Under the pieces are notes generated by a model. That model had not been told where the DNA came from, did not search any database, and saw only the letters and a list, made by a program, of their open reading frames with translations. From Chloroflexota bacterium (GTDB lineage: Bacteria; Chloroflexota; Dehalococcoidia; SAR202; UBA6927), in assembly GCA_002717725.1 (NCBI GenBank), contig PBBT01000005.1, positions 1 to 11,836 of the forward strand: a stretch of DNA of 11,836 nucleotides, read 5' to 3'. The position numbers were made by a program, and so were the translations under genes. The first letter of the stretch is position 1. Every line of letters starts with the position of its first letter. Positions 1 to 6,952 of this stretch are shown piece after piece.

Positions 1-168
1 CCTGGTTGATTACCTGGTTGTCCTGGTTGATTACCTGGTTGTCCTGGTTGATTACCTGGTTGTCCTGGTTGATTACCTGATGGTCCTGGTTGATTACCTG
101 ATGGTCCTGGTTGATTACCTGATGGTCCTGGTTGATTACCTGATGGTCCTGGCTGATTACCTGATGAC
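1..168 (-). repeat. 21-nt in-frame tandem repeat, at least 8 copies
   Basis: Eight head-to-tail 21-bp units start at 1, 22, 43, 64, 85, 106, 127 and 148. On the plus strand each begins cctggttgattacctg; the last has ggctg. The first three end gttgt (protein PGNQPGQ) and the next four end atggt (GNQPGPS). Units within each class are identical, which points to recent expansion by slippage or unequal exchange. The array continues past the left edge, so the copy number is a minimum. Confidence 0.95.
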
Positions 169-497
169 GGAGGTTTAGGTTGACTACTTGGAGCACCTGA
201 ACCTGAAGATCCTCCAGAAGGAGGCTTAGGTGCACTCTTGGGAGCACTTGAACCTGAAGATCCTCCAGAAGGAGGCTTAGGTGCACTCCTGGGAGCACTT
301 GAACCTGAAGATCCTCCAGAAGGAGGCTTAGGTGCACTCTTGGGAGGTTTCGGTTTATTACCACCCCCTGATGGAGGTTTATTCCCACCACCTGATGGGG
401 GTTTCGGAGGCATTTGAGCATATACAGGTGTAGCAACAATACTCGCTACGAAAAGAAATGCTACTACAAAAGTTGCCATCATCAAGGTTTTTCTCAT
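1..497 (-). CDS. Secreted Gly/Pro/Ser/Asn/Gln-rich tandem-repeat protein (partial, C-terminus beyond the left edge)
   Basis: The reading frame opens with ATG at 497-495 and runs through 165 codons to the left edge without a stop, so it is a 5' fragment. A GAGGTG ribosome binding site (504-509) lies 6 nt upstream. The first 27 residues are a classical Sec signal peptide: MRKT, a hydrophobic stretch, then PVYA before Q28, an AxA-like cleavage site. The mature part has almost no hydrophobic residues. Two PPSGGGNK-like units come first, then nearly three copies of a 17-residue Ser/Ala/Pro/Lys/Gly unit (about residues 51-103), then at least eight 7-residue PGNQPGQ or PGNQPGP-S units. This predicts a disordered, extended extracellular or surface-matrix protein. 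Glycines are spaced alternately 3 and 4, so it is not a collagen helix. No enzyme domain is visible. It follows the lipoprotein gene by 49 nt on the same strand. Function is unknown. Confidence 0.8.
   Translation of the reverse strand, partial: MRKTLMMATFVVAFLFVASIVATPVYAQMPPKPPSGGGNKPPSGGGNKPKPPKSAPKPPSGGSSGSSAPRSAPKPPSGGSSGSSAPKSAPKPPSGGSSGSGAPSSQPKPPSSGNQPGPSGNQPGPSGNQPGPSGNQPGPSGNQPGQPGNQPGQPGNQPGQPGNQP
190..346 (-). repeat. 51-nt in-frame tandem repeat, about 3 copies
   Basis: The motif ggaggcttaggtgcactc recurs at 220, 271 and 322, exactly 51 nt apart. The preceding part-unit from 190 and the tail to 346 also match. It encodes a 17-residue Ser-Ala-Pro-Lys-Pro-Pro-Ser-Gly-Gly type unit. 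Copies differ by single bases, such as Lys/Arg in one position and Ser/Gly in the copy nearest the 21-nt array. A degenerate further copy may bridge 169-189. Confidence 0.9.
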
Positions 498-546
498 ACC
501 AAACACCTCATTAATTAACTAATCAAAAAATCATATAATTACTTTA

Positions 547-1335
547 TTACTTAGTACAACTGAAATTTGAAGTAAGTCTTTGGAATCTAATCTGAAGAGT
601 GGTCGCATCTTCACCAACTACAGTTAATGCAAAGACATTACTTGAGTTCGAACAACTCCAAGTTCCAATTAATCCACCTCCTACAACTTGTTCTGTAGAA
701 GTTGCAGAAGCAAATCCACCAAACAATCCTTCTTGCCCGTCAACCAAAATTTCATCCTGAGCTATTGGAGTGAATACTAAATCAGGCTCAGATTCAGTCA
801 ATTGACTATATGTGAATTGCATTAATAATTCTTTTGTAATTTGAGCATCAGGTAGCCACAACAATACGGCCTTAGCACCTTCAAGTTGAGCGGATAATGT
901 ACCAGAACTGATATCACCAGCACTTTGAACTTCTGATTCGGAGTCAAAATCAACCAAGAAACCATATTTGTCTATAACAGACAGTTTTACAGGCTCTGGA
1001 GTAGGAGGAACCGGTGTAGGTGGTACTGGAGTAGGAGGAACCGGTGTTGGAGGTACAGTTATCGCTTTCTTCACTTCCTGAGTAGGCGCAGATTTCGAAG
1101 GTTTTTCCGTGACCTTCTCAACCTTAGGCTCTTCCTTCTCAACCACCTTTTCAACAACAGGTTCTGAAGTAGCAGCAGGAACTGGAACTTCAGTAGGTTG
1201 AACCAAATTCTCTGTAGAAGCTTCAGATATTGTGGAAGAAACCGGTTCTGAACCCGACGTTTCGGAACCTCCCCCACAAGCAAAAATCACCATAGAAAAG
1301 ATTAGCAACGGTAAGAAATATTTAATATTTTTCAT
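547..1335 (-). CDS. Lipoprotein with Pro-Thr-Pro-Val stalk and unknown C-terminal domain
   Basis: A 262-residue predicted lipoprotein. Residues 1-19 form a signal peptide with lipobox I-F-A-C, so Cys20 should be lipidated; it is followed by GGG. Residues 24-93 are low-complexity Ser/Thr/Glu/Val/Lys, including a charged VEK/EKP stretch (60-79). Residues 94-115 are a rigid linker of four P-P-T-P-V/E repeats, a stalk type common in Chloroflexota envelope proteins. The last roughly 140 residues begin DKYGFLVDF and include a DGQEGLFGG stretch; this faintly recalls PsbP/DcrB-like small domains, but I do not claim the family. Cys228 and Cys260 could form a disulfide. The ATG at 1335 has no Shine-Dalgarno sequence, and a good promoter ends only 9 nt upstream. 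It lies 60 nt after the epimerase gene and 49 nt before the repeat-protein gene. It is probably a surface binding or anchoring protein; no substrate can be read. Confidence 0.88.
   Translation of the reverse strand: MKNIKYFLPLLIFSMVIFACGGGSETSGSEPVSSTISEASTENLVQPTEVPVPAATSEPVVEKVVEKEEPKVEKVTEKPSKSAPTQEVKKAITVPPTPVPPTPVPPTPVPPTPEPVKLSVIDKYGFLVDFDSESEVQSAGDISSGTLSAQLEGAKAVLLWLPDAQITKELLMQFTYSQLTESEPDLVFTPIAQDEILVDGQEGLFGGFASATSTEQVVGGGLIGTWSCSNSSNVFALTVVGEDATTLQIRFQRLTSNFSCTK
998..1057 (-). repeat. 30-nt tandem duplication encoding the Pro-Pro-Thr-Pro-Val stalk
   Basis: Two 30-bp units (998-1027 and 1028-1057) share the opening ggagtaggaggaaccggtgt and differ at a few third-codon positions. 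Each encodes two five-residue P-P-T-P-V blocks, so the stalk is built from four blocks. The synonymous differences make it older than the 21-nt array at the left edge. Confidence 0.8.
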
Positions 1336-1344
1336 AATGTAAGA

Positions 1345-1374
1345 ATTATAATCAATCCATTCTAAATATGTAAA
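1345..1374 (-). promoter_or_regulatory. Sigma-70-type promoter of the lipoprotein gene, probably leaderless
   Basis: Read on the minus strand: TTTACA (1374-1369, 5 of 6 matches to TTGACA), an 18-nt spacer, then perfect TATAAT (1350-1345). Only 9 nt separate the -10 box from the ATG at 1335, so transcription would start within about 5 nt of the start codon. No Shine-Dalgarno sequence is present. A leaderless mRNA is the simplest reading. Confidence 0.55.
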
Positions 1375-1395
1375 TAGGTATACTAAAAATTTTAT

Positions 1396-2835
1396 CTATT
1401 TATACATTAGTCTTATTATCTTAAGTCGATAAGAAAAAATCCTCTTCAGTAAATGCTTCACAAACAATTCATGCACAACTTTCCCCAACAAGCCGAAAGG
1501 CATAGAATAATATACTTTATCAATCATTAATGAAGTCGAAGAGTTTTGTTCAAAAATTTCGTGACAATGTATCCACAATCTGTAAGGGCCTTTCCGTTGC
1601 CAATCAACAAAAGAATTAGGATTATCCCACGTTAAAATCACCGTCTCCCATTTCAATCTCACAAATCCTATGCTGATCATATATGTCATATTTGAATCTA
1701 CTTCAACTTTTTCAGGGTAAGAGATAATTTTGAAATTCATCCAAGTTGGTGTAGTCAAAGATAAATTTGAAGGATCTGCAAAAAAATCAAAAACATCAGA
1801 AACACTCGCATTAATCACCGCTTTTGTTTTCAATTCATATTGAGGGGAATGCTTTGTAGGATTATCCAATCTTATAAAATCATGATTATGTTGCAATGAA
1901 ATAATTTTAGTAATAGTGACATCATCAACTTTCACTTCTTCGGCAAGGGCACTTTCCAACTCTGGAAACTGAAATTCAAAAGATTTTTGAATTAATTTCT
2001 CTGGAAAAGCATTTTGACTATTTGTCAAAACCTTTTCTCCCTCACCAAAAATTATTTTAAGAAATACGCTGGGAACCGGTAATACAAACTTTGCATTAGT
2101 AATATCCGCAAGTTTCAATGCAAAATCTTTTGAAGTGACTGAATTAGGAGAAGTTACATTGATGGATCCGAACATCTCAGGGTCAGAAATACATTTATGA
2201 ATAACATTCACTGCATCTGAAATATGAACCCAAGGCACTATCTGCCGACCATTCCCAATATAAGACCCGATGCCGAAATTAAATCCGGGCATTATCTGTT
2301 TTAAAATTCCACCTTCTCTTCCAATAACCACGCCAAATCTCAGCAAACATACTCGAGTTTCCTTACGTTGAGATAAAGCAGCAGCGGCTTCCCAATCAAC
2401 ACACATTTGTGACAAATAGTCGCTTCCGAGTTGACTATGTTCAAACAGTTTTTCTGAACACCTATTTCCATATACCCCAACAGCACTTGAGGAAACAATT
2501 ACTTTAGGAGGATTTTTACAATCTAAAACAATTTCTGAAAGCCTATTCGCGACACCAATTCTACTTGACTCAAATTCTCGTTTTTTTGTAGATGTCCATC
2601 GGACACCTGCAAGCTGTTTACCAGACAAATTAACTAACGCATCAGAATTTTCGAAATATTCTTTTAAAATTTCATCTGAATCGTTGATATCTACAATTTC
2701 AACATTATTACCCAACAAATTCCTTGCGCGATTCTGATCTCTAACCAAAGCAACAATATGGTAGCCTTTCCCAAGACAAGAAGATACAAAAGCTCGACCT
2801 ATAAAACCTGTAGCACCAACTATAATTATCTTCAA
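1396..2835 (-). CDS. TIGR01777-type NAD(P)-dependent epimerase fused to a C-terminal SRPBCC domain
   Basis: A 479-residue fusion. The N-terminus is a Rossmann fold with the dinucleotide motif G-A-T-G-F-I-G (residues 7-13), an S-S-S-A-V-G-V-Y-G strand and a Y-L-S-x-M-C-x-D-W-E-A-A helix, as in the YfcH/TIGR01777 branch of extended SDR proteins, which lacks the usual YxxxK pair. A DUF1731-like tail (F-P-E-K-L-I then F-P-E-L-E-S-A-L) ends near residue 305. From about residue 333 to the end is an SRPBCC (polyketide cyclase/START-like) domain, a fold that usually binds hydrophobic ligands. The start codon is TTG at 2835-2833; its last two bases lie in the exporter's TGA stop (TTGA overlap). An AAGG 7 nt upstream supports it. 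Translation is probably coupled to the exporter. No reaction is established for this family; a sugar- or lipid-linked substrate is inference. Confidence 0.88.
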   Translation of the reverse strand: MKIIIVGATGFIGRAFVSSCLGKGYHIVALVRDQNRARNLLGNNVEIVDINDSDEILKEYFENSDALVNLSGKQLAGVRWTSTKKREFESSRIGVANRLSEIVLDCKNPPKVIVSSSAVGVYGNRCSEKLFEHSQLGSDYLSQMCVDWEAAAALSQRKETRVCLLRFGVVIGREGGILKQIMPGFNFGIGSYIGNGRQIVPWVHISDAVNVIHKCISDPEMFGSINVTSPNSVTSKDFALKLADITNAKFVLPVPSVFLKIIFGEGEKVLTNSQNAFPEKLIQKSFEFQFPELESALAEEVKVDDVTITKIISLQHNHDFIRLDNPTKHSPQYELKTKAVINASVSDVFDFFADPSNLSLTTPTWMNFKIISYPEKVEVDSNMTYMISIGFVRLKWETVILTWDNPNSFVDWQRKGPYRLWIHCHEIFEQNSSTSLMIDKVYYSMPFGLLGKVVHELFVKHLLKRIFSYRLKIIRLMYK

Positions 2836-5186
2836 CTATCGGCCTTAAACGGTGTTGGAATATCTAATGTTTTTTGATTAAAAGGCCACCAACTAAATTT
2901 TCCACATAAAATTACCAATGATGGAACTAAAAATCCTCTTACAAAAAATGTATCCAACAAAACGCCAAAGGAAACTACAAATCCCAATTGCAAAAGATCT
3001 CTAAGAGGCAAAATTGCCAATGCACCAAAAGTCGCAGCCAAGATTACTCCTGCAGAAGTAATCACTCCACCAGTACTTGATACAGCAATTTTCGTGCCTT
3101 TTTTTATTCCATGCTTTTCTGATTCTTCCTTAACCCTTGAAATAATATAAATATTGTAGTCAACACCTAATGCAACCAAAAAAAGAAACATATAAATTGG
3201 AACTCCACTACCTATCCCGTCATGCCCTAAAATATTTTGGAAAATCAGAACTGAAATACCTAAACTACCTAAGAAACTTAAGACTACGCTGCCAAGCAAA
3301 TATAATGGTGCAATAACCGCTCTTACCAAAATCACTAATACTACAAAAATTACCATCAAAACTATTGGAGCAATTAATTTTATGTCTCTCTCGTTCGCAA
3401 TTTTAGTATCGTATTGAATCGCAGTACTCCCACCAACCAACACCTCTTCAAGCACTTGATTTTCAATGGATGCTATTTCCATCCTCAGTTCGGGAATTTT
3501 ATGCAAAACCTCTAATGAACCTGGATCCCCATTAAATACCACCTCAAACCTAGCAACTTGTCCAGAATTCGAGATCAAATCATAGCTAGTCGCAATTAAG
3601 GCTAATCGTCCAGGGTCAATAGTTGCTACTCTCTCGAAATCTCTTAACCCATCCGATCCTAGAATGCTTATTGATTCCTTCATTTCTATTGGCAAATCTT
3701 CAAATGATTTCTGAAAACTATCTAAGGACATTGGAAGTTTCGACCCAAAAGGCCTGGAAGGACTAGATACACTTGCTACAGTATCAACAGATGAAAGTTT
3801 TGCAGAAATATCTTCTATTAAATTAAGATTTTCAAAAACATCCTCATTTAAAATTGCAAACACTGTAGTAGGGTAAACAGTGCCTGAAGGAAATGCTTCT
3901 TGTAGCACATCAAAACCGATTACCGATTCAGCACTATCTGGCAAGCTAGCTCTTAAGTCAAAAGAAGGTTTAAAAGATATAGTACCTACAGACATGAATA
4001 TTAACAACACAACAGAAACGATCATAGTAAATAAAGGCTTAGAAGAAACCAAACTTGCCACTTTATCCCAAAACCTTTCTGAGACTCCAGGATTATGGTC
4101 TTTTGAATCGACCTGATTGAATTTTCTTGGCCAATAAGCTTTTTTCCCTAACAAGCTGAGAAAAGCCGGAATAAACGTTAACCCACTAAGTATAGCGAAG
4201 GTCATACCCAAAGCTAAAATCGGACCTAACACCTGATAAGCTCTTGAAGTAGCAAGTAATAGAGCCAACATTGCTAAAATTGTTGTTACCGCAGATGAAA
4301 AAATTGCTGGGCCTATTCGGCTCATCGTTTCTGCAATCCCTTCTATACTACCTTTGCCTCCAATTAGGTATTCTCTAAACCTAGATGATATAAACAACAT
4401 ATAATCGGTTCCAGCCCCAAATATTAAGACGACCATAATTGACGTAGCTTGGGCGTTAACTACCAAGCCTGTATTTTTAGCTAATAATGACACAATTGCA
4501 CTAGCGGCTAAATAGGCAAAACCAGCAGAAAGTACTGGAAGAATTGCCAAAATTGGTGCTCTATAAATTGCTAACAATATCGTAAGAACCAGTACAACAG
4601 TAAACAACGTGATCGTAGTATCAATCGACTGAAATACAGAGACCGCATCTTCTAATACTCCTGCAGCCCCTGTCAACCAAACCTGCACTTCATCTGTACG
4701 GTCCTGAATAATTTCTTTTCGAATAATGCGCACTTCAGATTGCACTTCTTCAATTGACACATCATTACTCGCAATCAACGTGAAAAACATCATCATAGTG
4801 GTGTTATCAGGAGAAACTAAATTAGTTCGAAGTCCAGGATTATTAAAGATTGATGTAACTTCCCCGATTACTTCACTCTCAACACTTCTACTTTGAAGCC
4901 ACAAAAATTCTTGTTCTATATTTTCGAAGTCTTCTATTGAGAGCCCATTGGTATTTTCATATATCAAAATACCTGGGATACCTTGAGAAGGAAAATGTTC
5001 CTCTTGAATTTCTATGGCTTTAGTTGATTCAACTCCAACAGGAAGGAAATCTTCTTGACTACTACTAGAAACTTCTGTTAATGATGGAGCTAAAACAAAC
5101 AACAAAATTGGAAAAAACAACCAAGCAACAATGAAAAAAATCCGCCCAAATCTTGATGAAACAATATTAGAAATCGATCCCCACAT
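2832..5186 (-). CDS. MMPL/RND-superfamily exporter
   Basis: An inner-membrane transporter of 784 residues with the duplicated RND layout: one N-terminal membrane helix (about residues 13-33), a large outside loop, a block of five helices (about 185-350), then the same pattern again (helix near 385, loop, helices about 600-770). Each half carries the family signature in its fourth helix: G-T-D-Y (Asp261-Tyr262) and G-V-D-Y (Asp676-Tyr677), each followed by an I-S-R cytoplasmic exit. These Asp-Tyr pairs serve proton coupling in MmpL proteins. I chose ATG at 5186, not the TTG at 5216: AAGGAA (5194-5199) lies 7 nt upstream, and a perfect TATAAT (5217-5222) would put the transcript start at or inside the longer reading frame. 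Relatives export lipids, glycolipids or hydrophobic compounds; the cargo here is unknown. It overlaps the epimerase start by 4 nt and is the first gene of the envelope cluster. Confidence 0.9.
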   Translation of the reverse strand: MWGSISNIVSSRFGRIFFIVAWLFFPILLFVLAPSLTEVSSSSQEDFLPVGVESTKAIEIQEEHFPSQGIPGILIYENTNGLSIEDFENIEQEFLWLQSRSVESEVIGEVTSIFNNPGLRTNLVSPDNTTMMMFFTLIASNDVSIEEVQSEVRIIRKEIIQDRTDEVQVWLTGAAGVLEDAVSVFQSIDTTITLFTVVLVLTILLAIYRAPILAILPVLSAGFAYLAASAIVSLLAKNTGLVVNAQATSIMVVLIFGAGTDYMLFISSRFREYLIGGKGSIEGIAETMSRIGPAIFSSAVTTILAMLALLLATSRAYQVLGPILALGMTFAILSGLTFIPAFLSLLGKKAYWPRKFNQVDSKDHNPGVSERFWDKVASLVSSKPLFTMIVSVVLLIFMSVGTISFKPSFDLRASLPDSAESVIGFDVLQEAFPSGTVYPTTVFAILNEDVFENLNLIEDISAKLSSVDTVASVSSPSRPFGSKLPMSLDSFQKSFEDLPIEMKESISILGSDGLRDFERVATIDPGRLALIATSYDLISNSGQVARFEVVFNGDPGSLEVLHKIPELRMEIASIENQVLEEVLVGGSTAIQYDTKIANERDIKLIAPIVLMVIFVVLVILVRAVIAPLYLLGSVVLSFLGSLGISVLIFQNILGHDGIGSGVPIYMFLFLVALGVDYNIYIISRVKEESEKHGIKKGTKIAVSSTGGVITSAGVILAATFGALAILPLRDLLQLGFVVSFGVLLDTFFVRGFLVPSLVILCGKFSWWPFNQKTLDIPTPFKADS

Positions 5187-5216
5187 TATGTTGTTCCTTG
5201 AAATTCCTAACTCCAA

Positions 5217-5245
5217 ATTATATTTGTTACAATTTTAACACTCTA
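5217..5245 (-). promoter_or_regulatory. Candidate promoter of the MMPL exporter operon
   Basis: A perfect minus-strand TATAAT lies at 5222-5217. At 17-nt spacing the -35 position reads TAGAGT (5245-5240), a poor match, so the promoter may be weak or activator-dependent. The leader would be about 20-25 nt to the ATG at 5186 and would contain the AAGGAA ribosome binding site. Confidence 0.35.
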
Positions 5246-5281
5246 TTACAAAAATTGGATAACAATTTCTGAATATTTATA

Positions 5282-5290
5282 TGGTATAAA
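5282..5290 (+). promoter_or_regulatory. Extended -10 promoter candidate for the sulfatase
   Basis: TGG-TATAAA (5282-5290) fits the TGn extended -10 pattern. No convincing -35 hexamer lies 16-18 nt upstream, which is usual for extended -10 promoters. Transcription would start near 5297, giving a leader of about 27 nt that carries the AGGTGA ribosome binding site (5314-5319). Confidence 0.4.
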
Positions 5291-5323
5291 TAAGCTAAAT
5301 TAATTTTTACTTTAGGTGACATT

Positions 5324-6943
5324 ATGAACCCAAATATTATTTTGATTCTATGTGACGATTTAGGATATGGAGATGTTAGCTCTTTAAATCCAAATTCAAA
5401 AATCAACACAACCAATATCGACCAAATTTTTGAAAACGGTATATCATTTAATGACACACATACTTCTTCAGCCGTCTGTACGCCCTCTAGATATAGTCTG
5501 TTAACTGGGCGATACAATTTCCGAAGTTCTCTAAAAAGTGGAGTCAACTGGGGATACAGTCAACCTTTAATCGAAAATGAAAGACCTTCAGTCTCACACA
5601 TTCTAAAAACTGCAGGATATTTCACTGCAATGGTAGGAAAATGGCATTTAGGCTTAGACTGGAAAACTACATCTGGAAAATATATTAGTGAAGGTGGAAT
5701 AATCAATGAAACATCAATTGATCCAGGAATAGACTTTTCTGCCCGTATTAATGGAGGACCAACAGATAATGGATTCGACTACTTTTTTGGCATCCCTGCG
5801 TCTTTAGATATGGCACCTTATGTATACCTTGAAAACGATAAATTAATTTCAGTCCCAACCAATTCAGATTTTGAAGGATATGCAGCTAACATAGATGGAC
5901 TTTCTATTACTCAACATGACAGAATCCAATTCGAAGGAAGACCTGGACCAGTGGATAACAAAATGCGACCCGACCAAGTACTGGACAATCTTTCGCAAAA
6001 AGCTGTAGAAATAATAGATACCAAATTTAGTGAGGAAACTCCCGCATTTCTTTATCTAGCTTTAACTGCTCCACATACACCTGTAAGCCCCAGTAAAGAT
6101 TTTGTCGGGAAATCAGGAACCAATGACCAATATCTAGACTTCGTCTTGGAAGTTGATAATCTTGTAGGCGAGGTAATAAATGCTGTCAAACGATCTACAA
6201 AACACGATGATACTTTAATAATTTTCACCAGCGACAATGGCCCAGAACGATTCATGCACTTAAGGAAAAAAGAAATCGGACATTTCAGTGCTGCACAATT
6301 CAGAGGATGCAAAAGAGACAACTGGGAAGGTGGTCACAGAGTACCATTCCTTGTGCAATGGCCAAAAAAAATTGCTCCTAAACAAGAATCCAATGCAATG
6401 ATTAGTCTCGTTGATATTTTCGCTACAATTGCAAAAATTACTGACCAAAAATATCCTGAAACTGTTGCTGAAGATTCCTATGATTTCTCATCAGTTTTAT
6501 TTAACAATTCTACCAATACGTTTGAACGTCAATATATAATCCACCACTCCGCTTCAGGATTCTTCGGAATAAGAGACAAAAATTGGAAACTCCTAATACA
6601 TGAAGGATCAGGAGTAAAAGAAGAGTACAAATCAACATATTCTAATGAATATGGCGAAAAATGGACAAGTAGTGATTACGAATCAATATTGGACAATGAC
6701 ATGTCAACTAAAGGTCCTATACAGTTATACCATTTGTCATCTGATGAACACGAAGATAAAAATCTGTTTGCAGAAAACCCGGAAATCGTAAAGGAACTTT
6801 CTACCAAATTTTTTGAAATTCTAAACAATGGAAGAAGTACTTCTGGAAACAAACAATCTAACTACAATAATGACAGCTCTTGGGCCCAAGTGGATGAGAC
6901 AAAAGACAATCTTTTAAAGGCAGGTATACATATCAACTCATAG
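5324..6943 (+). CDS. Formylglycine-dependent type I sulfatase (cytoplasmic)
   Basis: A 539-residue sulfatase of the alkaline-phosphatase superfamily, which hydrolyses sulfate esters. Asp11-Asp12 open the metal site. Cys52 in C-T-P-S-R, followed by L-T-G-R, is the signature whose Cys is oxidised to formylglycine. Further active-site motifs are G-K-W-H-L-G (Lys106, His108), A-P-H (His251), S-D-N-G (Asp304, Asn305) and G-C-K (Lys330) before W-E-G-G-H-R-V-P. All expected catalytic positions are present, so it should be active if a formylglycine-generating enzyme exists; none is in the window. There is no signal peptide (it begins MNPNIILILCDD), so it acts inside the cell, on imported small sulfate esters or sulfated sugars. 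The substrate cannot be read. AGGTGA lies 4 nt before the ATG. It is transcribed alone, divergent from the exporter operon, and its 3' end overlaps the TIM-barrel gene. Confidence 0.95.
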   Translation: MNPNIILILCDDLGYGDVSSLNPNSKINTTNIDQIFENGISFNDTHTSSAVCTPSRYSLLTGRYNFRSSLKSGVNWGYSQPLIENERPSVSHILKTAGYFTAMVGKWHLGLDWKTTSGKYISEGGIINETSIDPGIDFSARINGGPTDNGFDYFFGIPASLDMAPYVYLENDKLISVPTNSDFEGYAANIDGLSITQHDRIQFEGRPGPVDNKMRPDQVLDNLSQKAVEIIDTKFSEETPAFLYLALTAPHTPVSPSKDFVGKSGTNDQYLDFVLEVDNLVGEVINAVKRSTKHDDTLIIFTSDNGPERFMHLRKKEIGHFSAAQFRGCKRDNWEGGHRVPFLVQWPKKIAPKQESNAMISLVDIFATIAKITDQKYPETVAEDSYDFSSVLFNNSTNTFERQYIIHHSASGFFGIRDKNWKLLIHEGSGVKEEYKSTYSNEYGEKWTSSDYESILDNDMSTKGPIQLYHLSSDEHEDKNLFAENPEIVKELSTKFFEILNNGRSTSGNKQSNYNNDSSWAQVDETKDNLLKAGIHINS

Positions 6944-6952
6944 AGAGTTGAT
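6932..6952. repeat. Inverted repeat spanning two convergent stop codons
   Basis: ATCAACTC (6932-6939) and GAGTTGAT (6945-6952) are perfect 8-bp complements around a 5-nt loop, ATAGA. The TGA of the TIM-barrel gene (6940-6938) and the TAG of the sulfatase (6941-6943) fall at the left arm and loop. Either transcript could fold here. No T-tract follows on either strand, so intrinsic termination is doubtful; RNA 3'-end protection is also possible. Confidence 0.5.

Noticed and set aside
1..168. 21-nt direct repeats as a CRISPR array
   Set aside because: The units are contiguous with no unique spacers, keep a reading frame and encode a low-complexity peptide behind a signal peptide.
1..497. Collagen-like Gly-X-Y protein
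   Set aside because: Glycines alternate between spacings of 3 and 4 in the 7-residue units, which breaks a triple-helix register.
1071..1283. Small Leu/Arg-rich minus-strand open frame
   Set aside because: It is an out-of-frame shadow of the lipoprotein's low-complexity region, with biased composition and no ribosome binding site.
3880..4116. 78-codon plus-strand open frame
   Set aside because: It is antisense inside the MMPL exporter, with no promoter, no ribosome binding site and no recognisable protein.
5187..5216. TTG start at 5216 for the MMPL exporter
   Set aside because: The ATG at 5186 has AAGGAA 7 nt upstream, and the likely -10 box at 5217-5222 would put the transcript start inside the longer frame.
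5227..5547. 106-codon minus-strand open frame between exporter and sulfatase
   Set aside because: Most of it is antisense to the sulfatase N-terminus, including the C-T-P-S-R region, so the sulfatase explains it better.
6052..6448. Two minus-strand open frames inside the sulfatase
   Set aside because: Both are antisense shadows across conserved sulfatase motifs and lack start signals.
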